A stretch of 64,000 bases of DNA from IGN2 sp964639955. GTDB taxonomy: Bacteria > Bacteroidota > Ignavibacteria > Ignavibacteriales > Ignavibacteriaceae. The stretch is taken from the NCBI GenBank assembly GCA_964639955.1, contig CAZXGJ010000007.1, forward strand, positions 13,548-77,547, read 5' to 3'. Under the pieces are notes generated by a model that was not told where the DNA came from, did no database searches, and saw only the letters and a program-made list of their open reading frames with translations. This document shows, piece after piece, positions 33,605 to 42,160 of this stretch. Position 1 is the first letter of the stretch. The number at the start of each line of letters is the position of its first letter. Made by a program: the position numbers and the translations under genes.

Positions 33605-34600
33605 TTAATTGGATTCCGGTTCCTCTTTAAGGTACTTGTCCACATCCATCCCGAAATCGAGACCCATGTTTTCAACTATCTCCATAAGTTCAGCAAGAGA
33701 TTTTCGTCCAAAATTCCTGAACTTCAGCATTTCGGCTTCATCTTTCCTAACCAGATCGCCGAGCGATTTAATATTTGCTGCTTTTAAGCAGTTGTGCGAC
33801 CTCACGCTTAGTTCAAGATCGTCAACAGGAGTTAATAAAATTTTACGGATTCTTTCCGCTTCAGAATCCTTTACAATTACCGGGGTTTCTTCTTCCTGTT
33901 CAATATCAAAATTAATAAAAAGCTGGATATGGTCTCTTAAAATTTTCGCAGCCTGAGTAATTGCATCGTCGGGTGTAATTGAGCCATCGGTAGTAACTTC
34001 AAGAACCAATCTCTCATAATCATTTTTATCACCGATTCTAACATTACTCACATCGATCTTTACGTTTTTGATAGGAGTAAATATTGAATCGATAGGAATT
34101 ATGCCTATTGTTTGATCGGTAATTATATTTTCACTGGCAGGTACATACCCGAAGCCTTTACCGATCCTCAATTCGACATCAAATTTTGCATTTTTGTTAA
34201 GGGTTGCAATGAGAAGATCCGGATTTAGCACTTCTATATCGCTGCTTGCTTTTTGAATGTCGGCAGCTCTCCATTCTTTTTCACCGTTGAATGAGAGCTC
34301 AATTTTATTCGGCTTTTTAGACAGCAGTTTTAATCTTACCTGCTTTAAATTCAATATTATTTCAGAAACATCTTCAACAACACCCTGAATGGTAGTAAAC
34401 TCATGCAGTATACCGCTAAATTTAACTGCTGTAATAGCGACACCGGATAATGAAGAAAGCAAAACACGCCTCAATGAATTACCGAGGGTAACTCCGTAAC
34501 CCCTTTCAAGGGGTTCAACGGTAAACTTACCAAATGTGTTTGAATAATTTGCTTCATCAAGAACTACGGATTCGGGCATAACTAAATTTGTGTTAATCAT
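33605..34600 (-). CDS. rpoA: DNA-directed RNA polymerase subunit alpha
   Basis: This 331-residue alpha subunit has the assembly domain (ERGYGVTLGNSLRRVLLSSLSG near residue 33) and, after a linker rich in acidic residues near 235, the C-terminal domain (LELSVRSHNCLKAANIKSLGDL, GRKSLAELMEIVENMGL) that binds UP elements and activators. Length and order are standard. It lies 29 bases after rpsD and 18 before rplQ. Confidence 0.97.
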   Translation of the reverse strand: MINTNLVMPESVVLDEANYSNTFGKFTVEPLERGYGVTLGNSLRRVLLSSLSGVAITAVKFSGILHEFTTIQGVVEDVSEIILNLKQVRLKLLSKKPNKIELSFNGEKEWRAADIQKASSDIEVLNPDLLIATLNKNAKFDVELRIGKGFGYVPASENIITDQTIGIIPIDSIFTPIKNVKIDVSNVRIGDKNDYERLVLEVTTDGSITPDDAITQAAKILRDHIQLFINFDIEQEEETPVIVKDSEAERIRKILLTPVDDLELSVRSHNCLKAANIKSLGDLVRKDEAEMLKFRNFGRKSLAELMEIVENMGLDFGMDVDKYLKEEPESN

Positions 34601-34629
34601 TTATCAATCCTCTAAAATATCAAAAAAAA

Positions 34630-35256
34630 TTATTTAGAATAGAGCTCAACAACCAACTGTTCGTTGGCATTTAGAGGTACATCTGCTCTATCCGGGACTT
34701 GAAGAAAAGTACCGCTCATAGATGCTTTATCGATTGTAAGCCAGTTATAGGTGCTTTCCTTTACTCTTTTTAAAGAGTGATGGATGGCATCAAGCTTTTT
34801 ACTTTTATCTTTTACTTTAACTATATCACCCTCAGAAATAAGGTATGAGGGAATGTTTACTAATTTGTCGTTTACGAGAAAATGCCTGTGTCTGATAAGC
34901 TGTCTTGCCTGGTTTCTCGAGGACGCAAAACCAAGTCTGTAAACCACATTATCAAGTCTTCGTTCAAGAATTTTTACAAGGTTTTCTCCGGTAATGCCTT
35001 TTTGTTTGATTGCTTTTTCAAAATAATTATGAAATTGAGTTTCGAGCAAGCCATACATTCTTTTAATTTTTTGTTTCTCCCTTAGCTGTAATCCGTATTC
35101 AGAGACTTTCGCTCTTCTGCTTAAGCCGTGCTGCCCCGGAGGGTAATTTTTATTTTCAACAGGACACTTTTCCGTATAACATTTTTGTCCTTTGAGAAAC
35201 AATTTTTGTCTTTCTCTTCTGCATAGCTTACAAACTGAATCTGTGTGTCTTGCCAT
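34630..35256 (-). CDS. rpsD: 30S ribosomal protein S4
   Basis: This 208-residue protein is an early-assembling 16S-binding protein and likely autoregulator of the alpha operon. It is the zinc-type form: Cys residues in VCKLCRRE and QKCYTEKCP make a four-cysteine site. The S4 RNA-binding motif is at about residues 98-160 (RRLDNVVYRLGFASSRNQARQLIRHRHFLVN). It lies 19 bases after rpsK. Confidence 0.96.
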   Translation of the reverse strand: MARHTDSVCKLCRRERQKLFLKGQKCYTEKCPVENKNYPPGQHGLSRRAKVSEYGLQLREKQKIKRMYGLLETQFHNYFEKAIKQKGITGENLVKILERRLDNVVYRLGFASSRNQARQLIRHRHFLVNDKLVNIPSYLISEGDIVKVKDKSKKLDAIHHSLKRVKESTYNWLTIDKASMSGTFLQVPDRADVPLNANEQLVVELYSK

Positions 35257-35275
35257 TTAAATAATTCTCCTTTAA

Positions 35276-35662
35276 TTAAACTCTTCTTCGTTTGGGAGGT
35301 CTGCAGCCGTTATGTGGAATAGGAGTAACATCCTTAATTGAAGAAATCTCCAAACCAGCAGTGTGTAAAGCACGGATTGCCGCCTCTCTTCCGGATCCCG
35401 GTCCTTTAACTTTAACCTCAACTTTTCTCATCCCAAGGTCAAAAGCTTCTTTTGCAGCTGCCTCGGCAGAAACCTGGGCTGCAAACGGTGTATTTTTTCT
35501 TGAGCCTTTAAATCCATTCTTGCCGGCTGAAGACCAGGATACGGTATTTCCATAGATATCAGTAATTGTAACAATAACATTATTAAATGTTGCTTTAATA
35601 TGAGCAACTCCGTTGATATCAACCTGGGTTTTTTTCTTAACTTTTTTCTGAAGCTTTGTCAA
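35276..35662 (-). CDS. rpsK: 30S ribosomal protein S11
   Basis: This 128-residue protein of the platform of the small subunit has the family signature VKVKGPGSGREAAIRAL and ends in the conserved PHNGCRPPKRRRV. It starts at TTG, preceded by a GGAGG-type site. It lies 24 bases after rpsM. Confidence 0.96.
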   Translation of the reverse strand: MTKLQKKVKKKTQVDINGVAHIKATFNNVIVTITDIYGNTVSWSSAGKNGFKGSRKNTPFAAQVSAEAAAKEAFDLGMRKVEVKVKGPGSGREAAIRALHTAGLEISSIKDVTPIPHNGCRPPKRRRV

Positions 35663-35686
35663 TTATTTTCCTCCGGATAAACAAAA

Positions 35687-36070
35687 TTATTTTTTAGTTG
35701 GTGTTTTCTTTTTACCAGCAACGGTTTTTCTTTTACCTTTTTTGGTACGGGAATTTGTTCGGGTTCTTTGGCCCCGAACGGGCAACCCTTTTCGATGCCT
35801 GATGCCCCTGTAGGCACCAATATCCATCAATCTCTTTATATTTTGCTGAACTTCAGAACGAAGTGCTCCTTCAACTTTATATTCGGCAGTAATAACAGCT
35901 CTAATCTGTGCAACATCTTCTTCAGTAAGATCCGATACTTTTTTAGTTGGATCTATTTTTGCTTTTGAAAGAATGTCTGCCGAAGTTTGGTGCCCAATAC
36001 CGTAGATGTATTGCAAACCATACAGTACTCTTTTATTCTTTGGTAAATCTACTCCTGATACACGAGCCAA
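35687..36070 (-). CDS. rpsM: 30S ribosomal protein S13
   Basis: This 127-residue head protein contacts tRNA and the large subunit. It opens ARVSGVDLPKNKRVLYGLQYIYGIG and has the GAYRGIRHRKGLPVRGQRTRTNSRT signature, ending in a Lys-rich tail. It starts at TTG with AGGAG upstream. It lies 18 bases after rpmJ. Confidence 0.96.
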   Translation of the reverse strand: MARVSGVDLPKNKRVLYGLQYIYGIGHQTSADILSKAKIDPTKKVSDLTEEDVAQIRAVITAEYKVEGALRSEVQQNIKRLMDIGAYRGIRHRKGLPVRGQRTRTNSRTKKGKRKTVAGKKKTPTKK

Positions 36071-36088
36071 TTTATACTCCTGATTTTA

Positions 36089-36202
36089 TTAACCTTGTCT
36101 TTGTTTGTGCTTGGGGTTAGAGCAAATTACTCTTACAACTCCTTTGCGTTTAATGATTTTACATTTATCGCATATTTTTTTTACTGAAGATCTAACCTTC
36201 AT
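36089..36202 (-). CDS. rpmJ: 50S ribosomal protein L36
   Basis: This is a 37-residue zinc-ribbon protein, MKVRSSVKKICDKCKI onward, with Cys-x2-Cys and a later Cys plus His (VICSNPKHKQ). The frame is open further upstream to 36286, but the family start and the gap to infA favour the ATG at 36202. It lies 10 bases after infA and 18 before rpsM. Confidence 0.96.
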   Translation of the reverse strand: MKVRSSVKKICDKCKIIKRKGVVRVICSNPKHKQRQG

Positions 36203-36212
36203 AAAGTACCTG

Positions 36213-36431
36213 CTATTTATATCTGTATGTAATTCTTCCTTTTGATAAATCGTAGGGAGAAAGTTCGATTGAAACTTTATCGCCAACTAATATTTTTATA
36301 AAATGCATTCTCATTTTGCCTGAAATATGGGCAAGTATCTCATGCCCGTTGTCAAGCTTCACTTTAAAGTGAGCATTTGGTAATGTTTCAGTTACAACGC
36401 CATCAATTTTTAAGGGACCCTGCTTAGCCAT
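36213..36431 (-). CDS. infA: Translation initiation factor IF-1
   Basis: This 72-residue OB-fold protein binds the ribosomal A site during initiation. It reads MAKQGPLKIDGVVTETLPN with GHEILAHISGKMRMHFIKIL and ends TYRYK. The ATG at 36431 overlaps the TAA of map by one base (TAATG), so it is translationally coupled; an in-frame start six bases earlier is less likely. Confidence 0.96.
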   Translation of the reverse strand: MAKQGPLKIDGVVTETLPNAHFKVKLDNGHEILAHISGKMRMHFIKILVGDKVSIELSPYDLSKGRITYRYK

Positions 36432-37192
36432 TAACAAACTGTTAATATTTCAGGATGATTATTATTTAATAGTATTGTATGCTCAAAATGCGCCGATAAA
36501 GAACCATCGGCGGTTAAAACACTCCATCCATCCTCTGCTGTAATTACTTTATAATCGCCGGCATTAACCATTGGTTCAATTGCCAGTGTCATCCCATTTT
36601 TAAGCTTTGGACCGGTTGACTTTTTACCAAAATTTGGTAAAGACGGATCCTCATGCAGGAATTTACCAACACCGTGACCGCAGAGATCCCGAACAATTGA
36701 AAAACCGTTTTTCTCAACGTGTTCCTGAATGGCTGCTGATATATCGTGCAAACGGTTGCCGCTAATAGCTGCCTCAATACCCAAATATAAAGCTTCCCGG
36801 GTAACGTCCAGTAATTTTTGTTTTTCGGGTTCGATGTTACCGACGGGAACTGTCAAAGCACCGTCACCAAAGTAATGATTTTTAAGAACACCAACATCGA
36901 TGGAAATTATTTCACCGGCTGCCAGTTTCTTCTGCCCGGGAATTCCATGCACAACAACCTCATTAACTGAAGTGCAAATTGAACCGGGAAATCCTGGCAG
37001 CCCGACCTGCTTATATCCTTTAAAAGCAGGAGAAGCATTATTGCTTCGTATATAATCCTCTGCAATCTGATCAAGTTCTAATGTTGAAATCCCTGGCTTA
37101 ACTTCGGACTTAACAAGCTGCAAAGTTTCCGCAACAATTCTACAACTCTCCCTTATATAATCAATTTCTTTTTTGGTTTTAATATATATCAC
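36431..37192 (-). CDS. map: Type I methionine aminopeptidase
   Basis: This 253-residue enzyme removes N-terminal Met from new proteins. Five metal ligands are visible: Asp in SIDVGV, Asp in YFGDGA, His in GHGVGKFLHE, Glu in AIEPMV and Glu in AHFEHTI. It starts at GTG, 3 bases after secY. adk, usually found between secY and map, is missing here. Confidence 0.95.
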   Translation of the reverse strand: MIYIKTKKEIDYIRESCRIVAETLQLVKSEVKPGISTLELDQIAEDYIRSNNASPAFKGYKQVGLPGFPGSICTSVNEVVVHGIPGQKKLAAGEIISIDVGVLKNHYFGDGALTVPVGNIEPEKQKLLDVTREALYLGIEAAISGNRLHDISAAIQEHVEKNGFSIVRDLCGHGVGKFLHEDPSLPNFGKKSTGPKLKNGMTLAIEPMVNAGDYKVITAEDGWSVLTADGSLSAHFEHTILLNNNHPEILTVC

Positions 37193-37195
37193 AAC

Positions 37196-38536
37196 CTAAA
37201 TAAATCTGCGTCCTTTAAGCTTGCCCGATTTCATAAATCCGTCATAATGCCTCATCAGCAGATGCGATTCAATCTGCTGAAGAGTATCCAGAGCAACACC
37301 AACAATAATCAGCAAACTCGTGCCTCCAAAAAACGAAGCAAATTGACCAGAGACTCCTAAACCAGAAACAAAAGCCGGCAGGATAGCCACTATAGCAAGA
37401 AAGATTGATCCCGGCAAAGTTATTTTCGTTAAGATATTATCTATAAATTCACTGGTCTGTTTACCTGGTCTTATTCCAGGAATAAATCCGCCCTGTTTTT
37501 TCATATTATCGGCAACATCTTTTGGATTAAAAGCAATTGCCGTATAAAAATATGTAAAGAACACAATCATTAATGCATAGATTACAGAATAAACAGGAGA
37601 TGTATAAACAAATAAATTTGAAACACTCTGTAAAAATTTATTATCAGGAAAAAATGAAAGAACAGTATTAGGTATAAACATAATAGACTGTGCAAAGATT
37701 ATCGGCATAACGCCCGCAGTATTTACCCGGAGGGGAATATACTGAGTTACACCGCCATATACTTTTCTTCCAACCACCCTTTTTGCATATTGAACAGGAA
37801 TCCTTCTTGTGCCCTGGGTTACAAGAACTACGCCGGCAATAATAAAGAACATAAATATCAGAATAATTATTTCAATTACAATCGAGCGCTGCCCGGCTCC
37901 GATAAGCCTGACTTCATCAAAAATTGCATAAGGAAATCTTGCAATAATGCCAATGAAAATTATTAATGAAATTCCATTGCCAATTCCTTTTTCGGTGATT
38001 TGCTCACCCATCCACATCATAAGCATAGTGCCTGATGTTAAAATTACTATTGTAGTTAAAATCCAGAAAAGACCCCGCACAGCGTCTGGTACAATAGGTA
38101 AACCCTGCACCTGCAGATTCAGCAGTCTTATTGTAACCCCCCACGCCTGCATTCCGGAAATTAATACAGTTCCGTAGCGCGTTAATTGAGTAATTTTTTT
38201 GCGACCCTCTTCTCCTTCCTGCTGAAGTTTCTGAAAATAGGGAATAACAGCACCGAGCAGCTGAATTATTATAGAAGCCGAAATATAGGGCATTATTCCG
38301 AGTGCAAATATTGCCGCATTGGAAAATGCACCACCAACAAAAAGGTCATATAAGCCAAACAAGTCATCCGAGGATGCATTTCTCATACTTTCAGTGAGCA
38401 GAGTAGCATCCACACCCGGTATAGTGATGTGCGCACCCAATCTTACTAAAAAGAGAATCCCCAGAGTATATAAAATTCTCTGGCGAAGTTCATGAATTTT
38501 AAATATGTTTCTGAATGTATCTGTAAGTTTCGACAT
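37196..38536 (-). CDS. secY: Preprotein translocase subunit SecY
   Basis: This 446-residue channel subunit with ten membrane helices forms the SecYEG pore. The family plug and helix regions GAHITIPGVDA, GIMPYISASIIIQLL, ISLIIFIGI and the C-terminal YDGFMKSGKLKGRR are visible. It lies 11 bases after rplO. Its partner secE is at 63249-63431. Confidence 0.97.
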   Translation of the reverse strand: MSKLTDTFRNIFKIHELRQRILYTLGILFLVRLGAHITIPGVDATLLTESMRNASSDDLFGLYDLFVGGAFSNAAIFALGIMPYISASIIIQLLGAVIPYFQKLQQEGEEGRKKITQLTRYGTVLISGMQAWGVTIRLLNLQVQGLPIVPDAVRGLFWILTTIVILTSGTMLMMWMGEQITEKGIGNGISLIIFIGIIARFPYAIFDEVRLIGAGQRSIVIEIIILIFMFFIIAGVVLVTQGTRRIPVQYAKRVVGRKVYGGVTQYIPLRVNTAGVMPIIFAQSIMFIPNTVLSFFPDNKFLQSVSNLFVYTSPVYSVIYALMIVFFTYFYTAIAFNPKDVADNMKKQGGFIPGIRPGKQTSEFIDNILTKITLPGSIFLAIVAILPAFVSGLGVSGQFASFFGGTSLLIIVGVALDTLQQIESHLLMRHYDGFMKSGKLKGRRFI

Positions 38537-38547
38537 TTATTCCGGAG

Positions 38548-39006
38548 TTATATAATTTTGATTGTTCCGCCAGCAGATTCAATTTTTTGCCTTGCCGAGT
38601 TACTGCAAGCATCTACTTCCAGATTTAATTTAGATTTTAATTCTCCTTTACCAAGCACTTTAACAGGTTTGTTAAGTGTAGAGATTAAACCGAGTTTTTT
38701 TAAATCTTCAGCCTTGATAACTTCAATTTCAATTTTTTTTGTATCGGCAATGCGCTGTAAAGAATTAAGATTTACTACCTGGTATTGCGTTTTAAAAATG
38801 TTGGTGAATCCAAATTTTGGTAATCTTCTTTGCAGCGGCATCTGTCCGCCTTCAAACCAGGCTTTTTTGTTTGCACCGGAACGTGAAAGCTGACCATTCA
38901 TTCCTCTGGTTGCTGTACCTCCATGACCAGAACCTTCACCCCTGCCGATTCTTTTTTTATTTCTTCTTGATCCTGCTGCGTATTTCAGGTTGCTTAGTTT
39001 GTCCAT
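38548..39006 (-). CDS. rplO: 50S ribosomal protein L15
   Basis: This 152-residue protein is part of the late large-subunit assembly set. The Gly/Arg-rich start (AGSRRNKKRIGRGEGSGHGGTATRGMNG) and C-terminal VDACSNSARQKIESAGG are typical. It lies 11 bases after rpmD. Confidence 0.96.
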   Translation of the reverse strand: MDKLSNLKYAAGSRRNKKRIGRGEGSGHGGTATRGMNGQLSRSGANKKAWFEGGQMPLQRRLPKFGFTNIFKTQYQVVNLNSLQRIADTKKIEIEVIKAEDLKKLGLISTLNKPVKVLGKGELKSKLNLEVDACSNSARQKIESAGGTIKII

Positions 39007-39017
39007 TAATCTTATCC

Positions 39018-39203
39018 TTAATCTTCAACTTTTTCCACATTAACGAGATGCGATACTTTCCTGATCATCCCTCTTATCTGCGGAGTATCGTTATGAATTT
39101 TTTGCCAGTGAGGTCTTCCCAAACCTAATGCTTCAATGGTTCGCTTCTGATCATCTGGTCTATCGATGATGCTTCGTACCTGAGTTATTTTTATTTTAGC
39201 CAT
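39018..39203 (-). CDS. rpmD: 50S ribosomal protein L30
   Basis: This is a 61-residue short-form L30, KIKITQVRSIIDRPDDQKRTIEALGLGR onward, the usual bacterial type. It lies 14 bases after rpsE and 11 before rplO. Confidence 0.95.
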   Translation of the reverse strand: MAKIKITQVRSIIDRPDDQKRTIEALGLGRPHWQKIHNDTPQIRGMIRKVSHLVNVEKVED

Positions 39204-39217
39204 AGATTATATCCGGG

Positions 39218-39724
39218 TTACGCTGTAAAAATTTCAGTAAGTAATTTATCTCTTTTTGCTGCCATATTTCTTGCGTCCACCTGACGCAATAAACCATTAA
39301 GAGTAGCCTTTACCTGGTTATGCGGATTGCTTGAGCCGAGAGACTTGGTTAATACATCCTGCACACCGGCTGCTTCTAAAACTGCCCTTACTCCACCGCC
39401 TGCTATCAGTCCGGTACCGGGTGATGCCGGTTTTAACAGCACTTTTCCGGCGCCAAATTTTCCAATAATTTCATGCGAGAGAGTGTTTTTGTACACTGAT
39501 ACTCTGACTAAATTCTTTTTGGCATCGTCTGCACCTTTGGAAATTGCATCAGTTACTTCATTAGCTTTACCCAAACCGATACCAACCGTTCCATTACCAT
39601 CGCCGACAACCACAATTGCATTAAAGCTAAACCTTCGCCCGCCTTTAACAACCTTGGCTACTCTATTAATGTGCACGACTTTTTCTTTTAATCCTTCAGA
39701 TTCAGTTGTCTTATTTTGTTTCAA
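39218..39724 (-). CDS. rpsE: 30S ribosomal protein S5
   Basis: This 168-residue decoding-fidelity protein has an S5 dsRBD-like core (VVGDGNGTVGIGLGKANEV) and the C-terminal GLIAGGGVRAVLEAAGVQDVLTKSLGS. It starts at TTG with AGGAG upstream. A tRNA-Gln gene lies just before it (39 bases), so its mRNA 5' end is probably made by tRNA processing. Confidence 0.96.
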   Translation of the reverse strand: MKQNKTTESEGLKEKVVHINRVAKVVKGGRRFSFNAIVVVGDGNGTVGIGLGKANEVTDAISKGADDAKKNLVRVSVYKNTLSHEIIGKFGAGKVLLKPASPGTGLIAGGGVRAVLEAAGVQDVLTKSLGSSNPHNQVKATLNGLLRQVDARNMAAKRDKLLTEIFTA

Positions 39725-39763
39725 ATTATACTCCTAAAAAAACTAATATTATTTCCGGCGAAG

Positions 39764-39834
39764 CTGCCGGGAGAGGATTCGAACCTCTACAGACGCCTCC
39801 AAAGGGCGTAGTCCTACCATTAGACGACCCGGCA
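39764..39834 (-). tRNA. tRNA-Gln (anticodon TTG) inside the spc operon
   Basis: The minus strand folds into a full cloverleaf: acceptor TGCCGGG/CCCGGCA, D-arm GTCT...GGAC, anticodon stem ACGCC/GGCGT with loop CTTTGGA (anticodon TTG), and T-arm AGAGG-TTCGAAT-CCTCT. The discriminator is G and CCA is not encoded. It starts 5 bases after the rplR stop codon and ends 39 bases before rpsE, an unusual position within a ribosomal protein operon. Confidence 0.95.
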
Positions 39835-39839
39835 ATCTG

Positions 39840-40199
39840 TTAAAAAACTAAACCGCCTTCTCTTGCACCATCGGCAACAGCTTTAACTCTACCATGATAT
39901 TTATATCCGCTTCTATCGAACACAACATTTTTAATGTTCTTTGCCAAAGCTTTTTTTGCAATAGCGTTGCCAATCAATCTGCTTTTTTCTACCTTACTTT
40001 TTACAGATTTTATTTCTGTCTTTAAATCCGGTGACAAAGAGGAAACTGATAAAACAGTATTACCGGTTGAATCGTCAATTAATTGAGCGTAAATATTATT
40101 TAAACTTCTATATACCGATAGCCGGGGCTTATCTGCTGAACCCGCAACTTTTTTACGTATTTTTACTCTTGCTCTGCTTCTGGTAGTAATTTTTTTCAT
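39840..40199 (-). CDS. rplR: 50S ribosomal protein L18
   Basis: This 119-residue 5S rRNA-binding protein shows KPRLSVYRSLNNIYAQLIDDSTG and ends VKAVADGAREGGLVF, as usual. It lies 24 bases after rplF. Its 3' neighbour is tRNA-Gln, only 5 bases away. Confidence 0.96.
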   Translation of the reverse strand: MKKITTRSRARVKIRKKVAGSADKPRLSVYRSLNNIYAQLIDDSTGNTVLSVSSLSPDLKTEIKSVKSKVEKSRLIGNAIAKKALAKNIKNVVFDRSGYKYHGRVKAVADGAREGGLVF

Positions 40200-40223
40200 G
40201 TGATTTTCGTTCCTGTAATTATT

Positions 40224-40760
40224 TTATCCCGCAGTTTTACCAGCTTTTCGTACTATATGCTCGTCCGAATATTTAATACCTTTTCCTTTATAAGGTTCAG
40301 GTTTCCTAAATGATCTGATTTTAGCTGCAACCAGTCCGACCAACTCTTTATCAGTGCCTGATACAATAATTTGCGTTGGAGCAGGCGATTCGATTTTTAT
40401 TTCATCGGGCGGTGCAAAATAAATTGGATGTGAATACCCAATATTCAGTAAAAGATTTTTCCCTTTCATCTCCGCTTTATAACCAACTCCTACAATTTCA
40501 AGTGTTTTCTTAAATGATTCTGAAACACCCGTAATCATATTCTGCAATAACGCACGTGTCAGTCCATGCAGGGCTTTATTAAATTTTGAATCGTCAAGTC
40601 TGTTTATAACAATTTCATTTTCAATTAATCGAATCTCCATATTCGGATGAACATTCTTAACCAGTTCGCCTTTAGGTCCCTTTATATTCACAGACTGGTT
40701 AGAAATAGTAACATTTACGCCTTTGGGTATTGCTACGGGTTTTTTACCTATTCTTGACAC
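40224..40760 (-). CDS. rplF: 50S ribosomal protein L6
   Basis: This 178-residue protein near the factor-binding site is MSRIGKKPVAIPKGV onward, with the C-terminal PEPYKGKGIKYSDEHIVRKAGKT signature. It starts at GTG. It lies 18 bases after rpsH. Confidence 0.96.
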   Translation of the reverse strand: MSRIGKKPVAIPKGVNVTISNQSVNIKGPKGELVKNVHPNMEIRLIENEIVINRLDDSKFNKALHGLTRALLQNMITGVSESFKKTLEIVGVGYKAEMKGKNLLLNIGYSHPIYFAPPDEIKIESPAPTQIIVSGTDKELVGLVAAKIRSFRKPEPYKGKGIKYSDEHIVRKAGKTAG

Positions 40761-40778
40761 TCTATAACTCCATTAAAA

Positions 40779-41174
40779 TTACCAAATATAGCAAACAACT
40801 TCTCCGCCAAGCAATTGTTTTCTAGCTTCCTTATCTGTTAATAACCCACGCGGAGTAGAAATAACAGCCGTGCCCAATCCATTTAATACCCGCGGTAATT
40901 CACTGGCAGATTTATAAACTCTTAATCCCGGTTTACTTATCCGTCTTAAGCCGGTAATGGTTGGAGCCCCGTTTCGATACTTCAATACAATGTTTAGCCG
41001 CTTTTGCTTGCTGTCATCTAAAACTTCATAGCCAAAAATGTAGCCGTTATTCTTTAAGATTTCTGCCAGGCTAATAATAATTTTAGAAGCAGGAATTTCA
41101 ACACGAACCTTTTTGGCCCGTGCGGCATTTCTAATTCTTGTCAAAAAATCTGCAATTGGATCAGTTACAGCCAT
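40779..41174 (-). CDS. rpsH: 30S ribosomal protein S8
   Basis: This 131-residue 16S-binding protein, a repressor of the spc operon in enterics, shows the family start DPIADFLTRIRNA and the end GLGTAVISTPRGLLTDKEARK. It lies 16 bases after rpsN. Confidence 0.96.
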   Translation of the reverse strand: MAVTDPIADFLTRIRNAARAKKVRVEIPASKIIISLAEILKNNGYIFGYEVLDDSKQKRLNIVLKYRNGAPTITGLRRISKPGLRVYKSASELPRVLNGLGTAVISTPRGLLTDKEARKQLLGGEVVCYIW

Positions 41175-41190
41175 AAAAAATAAACTCCAT

Positions 41191-41460
41191 TTACCAACTT
41201 GATTTTTTTACTCCGGGTATTTCACCCCTGAGCGCCATTTCTCTAAAAACTAACCTCGAAACACCGAACTTCCTGTAAAAGCCTCTGCCTCTGCCAGTAA
41301 ACATACAACGATTCTTCAACCTCACTAACGATGAGTTTCTCGGTAATTTCTGAAGGGCATCGTAATCGCCGGCATCTTTCAGCTCGTCTCTGATTTTTTT
41401 ATATTTTTCATAAAGCCGGCGTCTTTTTGCATCCCTGGCAATCAAGCTCTTTCTTGCCAT
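41191..41460 (-). CDS. rpsN: 30S ribosomal protein S14 (zinc-independent form)
   Basis: This 89-residue long-form S14 lacks the CxxC zinc motif; the only Cys is in NRCMFTGR. The family end RLVFREMALRGEIPGVKKSSW is intact. It lies 8 bases after rplE. Confidence 0.95.
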   Translation of the reverse strand: MARKSLIARDAKRRRLYEKYKKIRDELKDAGDYDALQKLPRNSSLVRLKNRCMFTGRGRGFYRKFGVSRLVFREMALRGEIPGVKKSSW

Positions 41461-41468
41461 CTAATCTC

Positions 41469-42134
41469 CTATGCTTTTTTAATTTCTTTTTTAATGAACG
41501 GAATACCGAAGGATTTTAACAGTTCATATGCTTCGTTATCCGATTTTGCAGAAGTAACTAATGTAACATCCATGCCCATAACACGTGTTATTTTATCTAC
41601 ATTTATTTCAGGGAAAATAATTTGTTCTTTGATTCCTATGCTATAGTTGCCTCTTCCATCAAATGATTTATCAGACAGACCCCTGAAATCTCTTACTCTT
41701 GGCAATGCCACATTTATAAACCTGTCAAGAAACTCATACATTCTTTCATGTCTAAGAGTAACCATAGCTCCGATACTCACACCTTCTCTCAGTTTAAAAT
41801 TTGATATTGCTTTTTTAGCTTTTCTAATGCTGGCCTTCTGTCCGGTAATTGCTTCAAGCTCTCTAACTGCTTCTTCAAGTATCTTAGGTTCAGCCACTGC
41901 AGCACCAACACCCATATTTACCACAATCTTTTTTAGTTTTGGCGCCTGCATTATATTCCTGTAGTTAAAAGTCCTAACAAGGTAAGGAATTATTTCTTTT
42001 TGATAAATTTCAAACAGCCGGTTTGGAACCCTAATCTCCTTCTCAGCAGTTTTTTGAACTTTTTCTTTATCGGGATCCTTTTTCTGCCCGTCTTTTTTCT
42101 CTTTTTTTACTTCCGTTTTTGTTTTTTCAGCCAT
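41469..42134 (-). CDS. rplE: 50S ribosomal protein L5 with charged N-terminal extension
   Basis: This 221-residue L5 binds 5S rRNA. The core from RLFEIYQKEIIPYL through DFRGLSDKSFDGRGNYSIGI to the end is normal. It is preceded by about 40 residues that are almost only Lys, Glu and Asp (EKTKTEVKKEKKDGQKKD), an extension absent from typical 180-residue L5. It lies 26 bases after rplX. Confidence 0.95.
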   Translation of the reverse strand: MAEKTKTEVKKEKKDGQKKDPDKEKVQKTAEKEIRVPNRLFEIYQKEIIPYLVRTFNYRNIMQAPKLKKIVVNMGVGAAVAEPKILEEAVRELEAITGQKASIRKAKKAISNFKLREGVSIGAMVTLRHERMYEFLDRFINVALPRVRDFRGLSDKSFDGRGNYSIGIKEQIIFPEINVDKITRVMGMDVTLVTSAKSDNEAYELLKSFGIPFIKKEIKKA

Positions 42135-42160
42135 AATTAAATTAACATTTAAAATTCTGC

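Noticed and set aside
36203..36286. 28-residue N-terminal extension of L36
   Set aside because: The extra residues run across the infA stop region and do not fit the family; the ATG at 36202 does.
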